From Clostridia bacterium (GTDB lineage: Bacteria > Bacillota > Clostridia > Oscillospirales > CAG-272): a DNA stretch of 56,254 nucleotides. The position numbers and the translations under genes are program-made. The stretch is taken from positions 87,503-143,756 of the forward strand of contig JAGBCV010000018.1 in assembly GCA_017937845.1 (NCBI GenBank), given 5' to 3'. The notes beneath the pieces are model-generated. The model was given only the letters and a program-made list of their open reading frames with translations. It was not told the DNA's origin and did not search any database. Shown piece by piece: positions 49,887 to 56,254 of this stretch. The first letter of the stretch is position 1, and each line of letters opens with the position of its first letter.

Positions 49887-52806
49887 AAAAGAAAAGAGGA
49901 GATATCTTTCCCCTTGGAAGGCACTCACCGTTTGGGCGCTCATCTTTGCATTTGGCTTTGGAATCGGAAGCTCTTTGGCATCGATTGCAGACAATGCGCT
50001 TGCCGTATTCGTTTCGGGAAAGATGATGAAGCTGGAAGATAAGGACGAAAATGCAATTTATTTCCCTGCGGATTTTGCAACGGAAGAAGAGATGCTTTCA
50101 TACGGTGAGGCTGTCAGCCGAATGGTAGAAGCAGAGGGTGCGATCCTCTTCAAAAATGAAAACAATGCGCTTCCTCTTTCTTCGGGAAGCAGGGTGAGTT
50201 GCTTTTCCACCTCTTCCGTCAATTTGGTATATGGCGGAACCGGCTCAGGTACGATAGATACTTCTTCCGCGGATACGCTGAAAGAAGCACTTGAAAAAGT
50301 GGATATTGCCGTTAATGAAACGCTTTGGAATTTTTACAAAACAGGAAAAGCATCCAAATATAGTAGTGGTGGAACGGGATATTTCCCCAAAAAGTCCGCT
50401 TTATACGAAGCGCCTTGGAGCATTTACACGGATGAAGTTCTTTCTTCCGTCGAACAGTACGGCGATGCGGCGATCGTTGTGCTATCCAGAGCGGGAGGCG
50501 AGGAATGGGACTTGGAGCATCAGACTTTCAATTATCTTGCGCTTGGTGAATACGAGCATGAGCTTTTGAAAAACGTCTGCAAGCTGCGCGAAGACGGCGT
50601 TGTTTCTTCGGTGATCGTGCTGATCAATTCCTCAAATCCCATGGAAATGACATTTCTTGACACCTATGATATTGACGCTTGTATGCAGATCGGTATGATG
50701 GGCGGTCATGGTATCGGTGCTGTGGCAGATCTCCTTGTGGGTGAACTTACGCCATCGGGAAGCCTTTCCGACACATGGTGTCATGAATATTATTCTGCGC
50801 CTGCCATGTGGAATTTCACATCCACTGAATATGAAGGTGCAAAGGAAGCGGGTGTGCCGAGCAATGCAGATTCTTATATGATTTATCAGGAAGGCATTTA
50901 CGTCGGTTACCGCTATTATGAAACCAGATACGAAGATCATGTCATGGGTACGGGCAATGCGGGGGATTATAATTATAGCGCCGTTGTGGCATATCCCTTC
51001 GGACATGGTCTTAGCTATACGGAATTTACATACAGCGATATGCAAGTCGAGTATGACGAAAAAACGGATAGCTTTCTTGTAAGCGTTACCGTTACCAATA
51101 TCGGTGATGCTATGGGAAAAGAACCTGTTCAGATATACGCGCAGAGTCCCTATACGGATTACGACAGGGAACACGGTGTGGAAAAATCCGCCGTTATCCT
51201 CTGCGGATATGACAAAACAGATATCCTTGCACCGGGTGAATCAGAAACCGTAACGATCACCGTGCATAAGCGCGATCTTGCAAGCTTTGACACTTACGGC
51301 GCAGGCACGTATATCATGGATGCGGGCGATTATTATTTGACGATCGCAACCGATGCACACTGCGCGGTCAATCAGATCCTCGCTGCAAAGGGCTATACCG
51401 TCGAAAATACAAACGGTCGTATGACAGAAAACGGAGATGCCTCTTTGACTTGGGCGTGGACGGAGGAAGTCTTCGATACGACGACGTATGCCGTGTCCTT
51501 GCATGGAACGACGATCACCGGTCAGCTTTCCGATGCTGATCCGAATCTCTATGCGGGGATTACGGAAACCGTGACGTGGCTCAGCCGTTCCGATTGGACG
51601 GGAACTTTTCCGAATGAAAGAGTGAAGCTGACGCTGACGAAAATGCTGGCAGAAGCGCTTGGGCATCAGCAGTATGATCCCGCAAATTATGATATTTCCG
51701 ATTACGAAATGCCGACGATGGATGCGGATCACGGTCTTCGTCTTTACGATATGATGGGTAAGGATTTTGACGATCCTACATGGCAACTGCTTTTGGATCA
51801 GCTTTCTTATGACGATATGGTCACGCTTGTGAGCGATTCCTTCCATTCCCGTTCCGGCGTAGAGTCTGTTCAGGCGCCGTATGCCAGAGATGAAAACGGT
51901 CCTTCGGGGTTAAATACCGCTTTCATCGCAGAGAACATCGCTTCAACGACTTTTCCGACGGAAAATATCATGGCATCAACGTTCAATAATGAACTCATTT
52001 ACGAGGTGGGAAAGGTCCTTGCCAATAACTGCCTGATGGCGGGTATCGATTGTCTTTACGGTCCGGGTGTTAATATGCACCGTACGGCTTACGGCGGCAG
52101 AAATTTTGAATACTATTCCGAGGACCCGTATCTTTCGGGCAAAATGTGTGCCTCTGAAGCGAGTGGTGTAGAGGAAAGAGGCGTAGATACGCTTCTCAAG
52201 CATTTCGCGCTCAACGATTGTGAGGTTGACCGCATCGGTCTTGGCGTCTGGATTTACGAACAGGCGGCAAGAGAAATTTATCTCAGAGCTTTTCAGACCG
52301 CCCTTGAAGAAGTGGGTGCCAACGGCGTTATGGCGGCATATACCCGTTGGGGTGCAACGTGGTCGGGCGGAAATGAAGGACTCATCACAGGCATTCTCCG
52401 TGAAGAATGGGGATGTAAGGGGTGGCTCATTTCGGATAATGTGAGAACCGATATGATCACAGCCACAGGCGGCATTATGGCGGGCTTGACGGCATTTGAT
52501 GCGCCTCTGCCCATTATCTTGAATTTCGGTCAATACAGAGATGACCCGATCATGGTATCCAAAATGAGAGAAGCTTGCCATTATAATCTGTATGCGCTTG
52601 CAAACTCTGCCGCGATGAACGGAATCGGAGAAGATACAAAAGTCAAAATAACGGAATATTTTATGATTCCTTTGTTCCGATGGTTATCTGTTGGATTTGC
52701 GGCATTTGCGGTATTTTCCGCATATCGGTGCTATCGGAAAAATAAAAAATGGAAAGAAAAAATCGATGGTGGTGAAACTGCGTGTATACAAAAAGAAAAA
52801 TCCTGA
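49852..52806 (+). CDS. Glycoside hydrolase family 3, domain-swapped order, membrane-anchored at both ends
   Basis: 984 residues. N-terminal helix about 24-45 (ALTVWALIFAFGFGIGSSL), then the order is the reverse of most GH3: first the alpha/beta sandwich (AEGAILFKNENNALPLSSG; GHGLSYTEFTYSD follows in an FnIII-like domain), then the TIM-barrel-like domain at about 660-930 (LYGPGVNMHRTAYGGRNFEYYSEDPYLSGKM and LKHFALNDCEVDR), with the nucleophile Asp in GWLISDNVRTDM. The usual SDW is SDN here. A second helix at about 945-962 and a basic tail close the protein. Permuted GH3 enzymes are known from Ruminococcus and Butyrivibrio. Both ends inside the cell puts the catalytic part outside. Confidence 0.9.
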   Translation: MNETKTLKRLHKKEKRRYLSPWKALTVWALIFAFGFGIGSSLASIADNALAVFVSGKMMKLEDKDENAIYFPADFATEEEMLSYGEAVSRMVEAEGAILFKNENNALPLSSGSRVSCFSTSSVNLVYGGTGSGTIDTSSADTLKEALEKVDIAVNETLWNFYKTGKASKYSSGGTGYFPKKSALYEAPWSIYTDEVLSSVEQYGDAAIVVLSRAGGEEWDLEHQTFNYLALGEYEHELLKNVCKLREDGVVSSVIVLINSSNPMEMTFLDTYDIDACMQIGMMGGHGIGAVADLLVGELTPSGSLSDTWCHEYYSAPAMWNFTSTEYEGAKEAGVPSNADSYMIYQEGIYVGYRYYETRYEDHVMGTGNAGDYNYSAVVAYPFGHGLSYTEFTYSDMQVEYDEKTDSFLVSVTVTNIGDAMGKEPVQIYAQSPYTDYDREHGVEKSAVILCGYDKTDILAPGESETVTITVHKRDLASFDTYGAGTYIMDAGDYYLTIATDAHCAVNQILAAKGYTVENTNGRMTENGDASLTWAWTEEVFDTTTYAVSLHGTTITGQLSDADPNLYAGITETVTWLSRSDWTGTFPNERVKLTLTKMLAEALGHQQYDPANYDISDYEMPTMDADHGLRLYDMMGKDFDDPTWQLLLDQLSYDDMVTLVSDSFHSRSGVESVQAPYARDENGPSGLNTAFIAENIASTTFPTENIMASTFNNELIYEVGKVLANNCLMAGIDCLYGPGVNMHRTAYGGRNFEYYSEDPYLSGKMCASEASGVEERGVDTLLKHFALNDCEVDRIGLGVWIYEQAAREIYLRAFQTALEEVGANGVMAAYTRWGATWSGGNEGLITGILREEWGCKGWLISDNVRTDMITATGGIMAGLTAFDAPLPIILNFGQYRDDPIMVSKMREACHYNLYALANSAAMNGIGEDTKVKITEYFMIPLFRWLSVGFAAFAVFSAYRCYRKNKKWKEKIDGGETACIQKEKS

Positions 52807-53165
52807 TCTTCGGACAAAAAGAAGAAGCGGAAGAAACCGTGATACTTTTGAGGCAATATTTTGAAAAAGCAAAAAAGTCTTTTCAATATACCGTTTCCGA
52901 TGTTTGCGATGAATGTTATAAACAGCTCGTTGATAGCGACCCGACACTCGTGATTGTTCTCGTGAATGGCGCGATGGGGTTGGAATGTGTTTTTCAAACC
53001 AAGAAATATGATTCCACGATGACGGTCTTTTGGTTTTCAGATGATCAGAATTTTTCCATGCAATCTCATCGCTTGGAATGCGCGTATTTTGCTGAGAAGC
53101 CCTTGACGGCTGAAAAATTAGATAAGGCGTTTTTCCGTTGCAAAAGTCTTGGAATCGGCATTTGA
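52782..53165 (+). CDS. Degenerate response-regulator receiver protein
   Basis: 127 residues, one alpha/beta domain. The layout matches a receiver (ILIFGQKEEAEET, LVIVLVNGAMGLE, FAEKPLTAEKLDKAF) but the acidic pair after strand 1 is replaced by GQKEE and the phosphoacceptor Asp by Asn in VLVNGAMG; the Lys of the KP motif is kept. It is therefore a pseudo-receiver, probably a binding or locked 'on' module rather than a switch. It starts with GTG inside the end of the GH3 gene (25-base overlap, GGTGG upstream). It may interact with the LytTR system six kilobases upstream; that is inferred. Confidence 0.7.
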   Translation: MYTKRKILIFGQKEEAEETVILLRQYFEKAKKSFQYTVSDVCDECYKQLVDSDPTLVIVLVNGAMGLECVFQTKKYDSTMTVFWFSDDQNFSMQSHRLECAYFAEKPLTAEKLDKAFFRCKSLGIGI

Positions 53166-53204
53166 TGAACGATCGTTCAGAAAAAGAGAATCTATATCAA
53201 AATT

Positions 53205-53261
53205 AAAGAAGAGCGATTCGGTTGAGTCGCTCTTCTTTTCGTAGAAATTCATTCCATGATG
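53205..53261. repeat. 57-bp exact direct repeat, right copy (carries a terminator)
   Basis: Same sequence as 46068-46124, 40 bases after the pseudo-receiver stop. The hairpin/T-run ends that operon, and the remainder abuts the promoter of the XRE gene, just as the left copy abuts the LytTR promoter. Confidence 0.92.
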
Positions 53262-53267
53262 CGGTTA

Positions 53268-53296
53268 TTGCATTTGACGGAGTCATACTGTATAAT
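53268..53296 (+). promoter_or_regulatory. Promoter of the XRE regulator gene
   Basis: TTGCAT, 17 bases, perfect TATAAT. Confidence 0.72.
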
Positions 53297-53336
53297 AAAC
53301 ACAGACGCGTCAAAAACAAAAATTCGGAGGAATCAT

Positions 53337-54116
53337 ATGAAATTATTCATTGGAGAAACACTTAAAAAATTGCGCCGTGAGCGCGATCTGACCCAAGAGG
53401 AGCTTGCTTCGCATATAGGTATTTCCTTTCAAGCGATCTCAAAATGGGAGAGAGGTGATGGGTATCCCGATATTACGCTTTTACCTACGATAGCTCGCTA
53501 TTTCGATATTTCCATCGATGAGCTTATCGGCATTGATAAGTTGGCGTCGGAAGAACAATATGAAGCTATCAACCGTGAATACGAAGAAAATCGCAAAAAA
53601 GAGCTTCGTTGTGAAAACGTCACGTTGATGAAAAATGCACTGAAGCTTTATCCAAACGATCCGCTTTTGCTTGTTCAACTTTCTTGTTCTTTGGAAAAAG
53701 CGAAAGGAACGGAAGCTGAAAAAACTGCCAATTTGCGAGAATCCATCGCGGTCCAAGAGCAGATTTTGCAATTCACAGAGGATTCAGAGATTCGCAACGC
53801 GACACTTTGCAATATTTGCTATTCTTACGCGCGCATCGGTGAGCATGAAAAGGCATTGGAATACGCGAAAAAATTGCCGAATATGTGGAAAACAAGAGAA
53901 AATACGCTTGCTCATTTTTTAGATGGCGAAGAAAAATATCAAAACTCCAAGGATGCTATTGCGCCGCTTGCATATTCGCTTTCGTTACATTTGAAAGTTC
54001 TTGCAAAAGCGGAAAAGGATACAAAATATTTAGAAGCGCTGAAAAAGTTGCTGTACATCTTGCTTGAAATCGACGGCAATGAGTATATACGAACATTATA
54101 TGAAAATGCCATGTGA
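53337..54116 (+). CDS. XRE-family regulator with TPR-like C-terminal part
   Basis: 259 residues from the ATG at 53337 (CGGAGGA upstream). Helix-turn-helix at 1-60: LKKLRRERDLTQEELASHIGISFQAISKWERGDGYPDITLLPTIARYF. The rest (70-259) is helical with repeated pattern (ALKLYPNDPLLLVQLSC, ATLCNICYSYARIGEHEKALEYAKKL), like TPR repeats in peptide-bound Rgg/PlcR-type regulators. This makes it a candidate peptide-responsive regulator, but no peptide gene is visible. Single-gene unit. Confidence 0.85.
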   Translation: MKLFIGETLKKLRRERDLTQEELASHIGISFQAISKWERGDGYPDITLLPTIARYFDISIDELIGIDKLASEEQYEAINREYEENRKKELRCENVTLMKNALKLYPNDPLLLVQLSCSLEKAKGTEAEKTANLRESIAVQEQILQFTEDSEIRNATLCNICYSYARIGEHEKALEYAKKLPNMWKTRENTLAHFLDGEEKYQNSKDAIAPLAYSLSLHLKVLAKAEKDTKYLEALKKLLYILLEIDGNEYIRTLYENAM

Positions 54117-54232
54117 AACATAGATTCTGTTCACGCATCATATTTTCTGCGATATTTTTTCAATAGATATATTAGAACTTGTTTATATTTGTCAATATCA
54201 CCGTTGGTTGAAAAAATCCAAAAATCGCGTGA

Positions 54233-54261
54233 TTGATTTTGATATATGCCTATGTTATACT
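54233..54261 (+). promoter_or_regulatory. Promoter of the cut-off XRE gene
   Basis: TTGATT, 17 bases, TATACT. The promoter and the ribosome site GAGGTGA at 54295 are intact although the gene is broken. Confidence 0.72.
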
Positions 54262-54307
54262 GATATTGTAAAGCTTTACGAATTTCAGAACCGCGAGGTG
54301 ATATATA

Positions 54308-54442
54308 ATGGAACTTACTCTTGGAAATCAAATCAAGGAATTGCGAAAACACAAAAATATGACGCAAGAACAGTTGGCGGAAGCATTGGGACTAACGGCA
54401 CAATCCGTTTCCAAATGGGAAACGGGGGTTTCCCAAACTTAA
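54308..54442 (+). pseudogene. 5' fragment of an XRE-family regulator gene
   Basis: 44 codons: the HTH runs from LGNQIKELRKHKNMTQEQLAEALGLTAQSVSKWE to TGVSQT and then hits TAA. In full relatives this continues VSQPDISLLPxIA with a long C-terminal domain; here unrelated sequence begins at about 54437. Promoter and ribosome site are kept, so a short DNA-binding fragment could still be made. The break point marks a deletion or insertion junction. Confidence 0.8.
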
Positions 54443-54506
54443 AGATACTACCACAAAACCCACGCTTACATTACTTCCAAACAATACAATTTTGGAGGTA
54501 AACCCT

Positions 54507-54755
54507 ATGAAAAAGCTGATTTCCTGCGAATATAACTTCGATAACTGCTGTGTTGAACTGAAATTTACCGATGGTAGCATGATATCGATTGATACTATCG
54601 CCGTTGAGAACGAGGTTGCCGACAATATGTATCAGCGGTCAGAGCTGGACTATCTGATTTACAACGCTCCTTTGGAGTATGCCGACCTTATTTTGAACGG
54701 TGATCCAGAAACCTATTTGAAAACTGTAACCGAATATAAATCTTTAGATTACTAA
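54507..54755 (+). CDS. Small protein of mobile-element type (DUF6061-like)
   Basis: 82 residues from the ATG at 54507, which TTGGAGG precedes. MKKLISCEYNFDNCCVELKFTDGSMISIDTIAVENEV ... YADLILNGDPETYLKTVTEY is beta-rich and acidic. I associate this sequence with short proteins (DUF6061) found in integrative elements of gut clostridia; I could not check this. It lies right after the broken XRE gene and is followed by a terminator, so it probably came in with the inserted DNA. Function unknown. Confidence 0.65.
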   Translation: MKKLISCEYNFDNCCVELKFTDGSMISIDTIAVENEVADNMYQRSELDYLIYNAPLEYADLILNGDPETYLKTVTEYKSLDY

Positions 54756-54759
54756 CTGA

Positions 54760-54800
54760 CACACCGCCCGTGGGAGAAATCCTTCGGGCGGTATTTTCGT
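54760..54800 (+). terminator. Terminator after the DUF6061-like gene
   Basis: ACCGCCCG...CGGGCGGT stem (8 bp) with a loop of about 14 bases, then ATTTTCG. Confidence 0.8.
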
Positions 54801-54889
54801 GCAACTACAAACTTATTGAATCCGGTTTTAACACTAAAATTATAATGTCAAAATCTTGTGTGAAAAAAGAAAAGTAAAATTTTTAAATT

Positions 54890-54923
54890 ACCTATTGACA
54901 AAGTAGGTGATTTGTGATATCCT
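54890..54923 (+). promoter_or_regulatory. Promoter and operator-like inverted repeat upstream of metY
   Basis: TTGACA (54895), 17 bases, TATCCT. The inverted repeat ACCTA-N9-TAGGT (54890-54908) covers the -35 box, as expected for a repressor site; Rrf2-type regulators such as CymR control sulfur genes in this way in Firmicutes (family-level analogy). The poor -10 fits a controlled gene. Confidence 0.65.
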
Positions 54924-54972
54924 ATTACCAACCTGATTGATGGGTGAATAAAAGAAGAAGGAGAACACGGTT

Positions 54973-55107
54973 ATGAAAAAGCTGTACACTATCACCAATA
55001 CTATGATGATGGAGATGTGCATGTGGACTTGCGGCATGTGTATGATTTACTGCGCTCATTTTTCCGATGTGTTCTCCATTCAAGGAGTAAACCCTTGTAC
55101 CGCCTGA
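54973..55107 (+). CDS. Methionine/cysteine-rich leader peptide upstream of metY
   Basis: 44 codons with a strong ribosome site (AAGGAG, 10 bases before ATG). Residues 11-27 hold seven Met and four Cys out of seventeen (MMMEMCMWTCGMCMIYC). The stop lies inside a CCGCC/GGCGG hairpin, and 28 bases on begins a terminator-like stem (55135). A peptide so full of the two sulfur amino acids, just before a gene for making them, fits transcription attenuation by ribosome stalling, as with his/trp/leu leaders. No such leader for metY is known to me in this group; a metal-binding micro-protein is the alternative. Confidence 0.7.
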   Translation: MKKLYTITNTMMMEMCMWTCGMCMIYCAHFSDVFSIQGVNPCTA

Positions 55108-55134
55108 CTTTGGCGGAATCACAATCGCTTACAG

Positions 55135-55174
55135 CCGGGAGACTTTATCGGGGTCTTCCGGTTTATGTTTTTGT
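55135..55174 (+). terminator. Possible attenuator hairpin in the metY leader
   Basis: CCGGGAGAC pairs with GTCTTCCGG (9 bp, one G-T) around a nine-base loop, followed by TTTATGTTTTTGT. An outer pairing CTTACA/TGTAAG (55128/55170) could enclose the T-run and offer a competing fold. Confidence 0.55.
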
Positions 55175-55191
55175 AAGGCAGGTAAAATCTC

Positions 55192-55290
55192 ATGGAAAAC
55201 TATTTTGAAAAGCTCGTCAGAGAAAATTTCCGTTTCGGACGAATGTGCCGGGTATATAACCATCAAACATTCAATCACGAAAGGAAATAA
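55192..55290 (+). CDS. Possible second short leader frame before metY
   Basis: 32 codons (MENYFEKLVRENFRFGRMC..., ending HERK). A GCAGGT ribosome-like site sits 10 bases upstream. It ends five bases before the metY ATG, and the metY ribosome site (AAAGGAAAT) lies within its last codons, so translation through it could be coupled to metY. I recognise no family; it may be a leader or chance. Confidence 0.4.
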   Translation: MENYFEKLVRENFRFGRMCRVYNHQTFNHERK

Positions 55291-55295
55291 CGATT

Positions 55296-56254
55296 ATGTC
55301 TAACTACAAATTTGAAACTTTACAGCTCCATGTGGGTCAGGAAAATCCCGATCCCGCAACCGATGCCCGTGCAGTACCGATCTACGCAACCACTTCGTAT
55401 GTGTTCCACAACTCCGCTCATGCAGCGGCACGTTTTGGTCTTGCAGATGCCGGTAATATCTACGGCAGACTGACCAACTCCACACAGGATGTCCTCGAAC
55501 AGCGTGTGGCTGCTCTTGAAGGCGGCGTTGCGGCTTTGGCTCTCGCCTCGGGTGCGGCGGCAATTACCTATACTCTTGAGGCGCTCGGTCAAAATGGCGG
55601 TCACTTTGTGGCACAGAAGACCATCTACGGCGGCAGCTATAACCTGCTGGCACATACCCTCCCGAACTTCGGTATTACCGCAAGCTTTGTAAACATTCAC
55701 GACCTTGCCGAAGTTGAGGCGGCGATTCAGGAGAATACCAGAGCGATATACATCGAGACCCTTGGCAACCCTAACAGCGACATTCCCGACATTGACGCAC
55801 TGGCTGAGCTTGCACATAAGCACGAACTGCCTCTCGTAGTAGATAATACCTTCGGTACACCGTATCTTATCCGTCCGATCGAACACGGCGCAGATATCGT
55901 CGTCCATTCCGCAACAAAGTTCCTCGGCGGTCACGGTACAACGCTCGGTGGCATCATTGTTGACTCCGGTAAATTTGACTGGGCAGCAAGCGGCAAGTAT
56001 CCTGCCATTGCCGATCCCAACCCCAGCTATCACGGCGTTTCTTTTGTCAAGGCTGTTGGTCCTGCGGCATTTGTTACCTACATCCGTGCGATTCTGCTTC
56101 GTGATACCGGCGCATCCATCTCTCCCTTTGCGGCATTCCTGCTACTGCAGGGTATAGAAACCCTGTCGCTGCGCCTGGAACGGCACGCCGAGAACACGAA
56201 GAAGGTCGTTGAATTCCTTAGAAATCATCCGCAGGTGGAAAAGGTCAACCATCC
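55296..56254 (+). CDS. metY: O-acetylhomoserine sulfhydrylase (3' end outside window)
   Basis: The first 319 residues of about 425. Cys/Met-metabolism PLP enzyme: FETLQLHVGQENPDPATDARAVPIYATTSYVF start, YGRLTNSTQDVLEQRVAALEGG, ALASGAAAITYTL, the cofactor Tyr/Asp region AQKTIYGGSYNLL, VVDNTFGTPYLIRPIEHGADIVVHSATKFLGGHGTTLGG with the Schiff-base Lys, and GPAAFVTYIRAILLRDTG, which separates O-acetylhomoserine sulfhydrylases from cystathionine synthases. It makes homocysteine (or methionine) from O-acetylhomoserine and sulfide. AAAGGAAAT precedes the ATG. The frame is open at the window edge. Confidence 0.95.
   Translation, partial: MSNYKFETLQLHVGQENPDPATDARAVPIYATTSYVFHNSAHAAARFGLADAGNIYGRLTNSTQDVLEQRVAALEGGVAALALASGAAAITYTLEALGQNGGHFVAQKTIYGGSYNLLAHTLPNFGITASFVNIHDLAEVEAAIQENTRAIYIETLGNPNSDIPDIDALAELAHKHELPLVVDNTFGTPYLIRPIEHGADIVVHSATKFLGGHGTTLGGIIVDSGKFDWAASGKYPAIADPNPSYHGVSFVKAVGPAAFVTYIRAILLRDTGASISPFAAFLLLQGIETLSLRLERHAENTKKVVEFLRNHPQVEKVNH

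Noticed and set aside
55090..55120. T-box-like TACCGCC sequence upstream of metY
   Set aside because: It lies inside the leader peptide frame, lacks the full T-box consensus, and there is no specifier stem upstream.

Overview
The window looks like chromosome of an anaerobic, Gram-positive, spore-lineage member of the Clostridia (Bacillota). The evidence is an [FeFe] hydrogenase beside a SpoIIE-type phosphatase, a SigH-like sigma factor, an AbrB-like regulator, a long SRP RNA with an Alu domain just upstream of dnaX-ebfC-recR (the Bacillus/Clostridium order), AAAGGAGG-type ribosome sites, and many TTGACA-N17-TATAAT promoters. Plant-polysaccharide enzymes and peptide transport fit a gut habitat; genus cannot be read from the sequence.

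Layout. 0-2.8 kb (+): phosphatase, hydrogenase, small lipoprotein. 2.8-12.1 kb (-): DapA-family lyase, membrane protein, five-bladed-propeller hydrolase, Ig-repeat surface protein, RpiB, TsaB, TsaE, cysteine desulfurase, lipoprotein. 12.2-15.7 kb (+): SRP RNA, dnaX-ebfC-recR, AbrB-like regulator. 15.7-19.6 kb (-): two zinc-ribbon proteins, SigH-like sigma factor, FeoA-FeoB. 19.7-21.7 kb: tRNA-Gln, a tree of short hairpins, then a small low-GC island (divergent RHH regulator; membrane protein, JAMM peptidase, Cys-rich protein, zinc-ribbon membrane protein). 21.7-27 kb (+): deoC-deoD-pdp nucleoside salvage plus a GH2 mannosidase. 27-36.5 kb (+): an oligopeptide ABC transporter in which four of five subunits carry large insertions or extensions. 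36.5-44.1 kb (+): candidate small RNA between twin palindromes, YwaF-like membrane protein, and a cyclic-glucan-synthase-like giant that has lost its C-terminal catalytic half. 44.2-46.1 kb: dxs. 46.1-53.3 kb: a block bounded by 57-bp exact direct repeats with a LytTR two-component system, GT2, GtrA, a permuted GH3 and a degenerate receiver protein. 53.3-56.3 kb: XRE regulator, a second XRE gene cut off mid-domain, a short mobile-element-type gene, and metY behind a Met/Cys-rich leader peptide.

The most notable items are the enlarged Opp transporter (OppD-like ATPase with about 390 inserted residues and no C-terminal cysteines), the Met/Cys-rich leader peptide with a terminator-like hairpin in front of metY, the JAMM/RHH/zinc mini-island beside tRNA-Gln, the hairpin tree, a four-copy dispersed element of about 95 nt that supplies the C-terminus of TsaB, and an apparent promoter-to-terminator small RNA at 36.6 kb. 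Function calls are from reading motifs and remembered family features; no database search was run.
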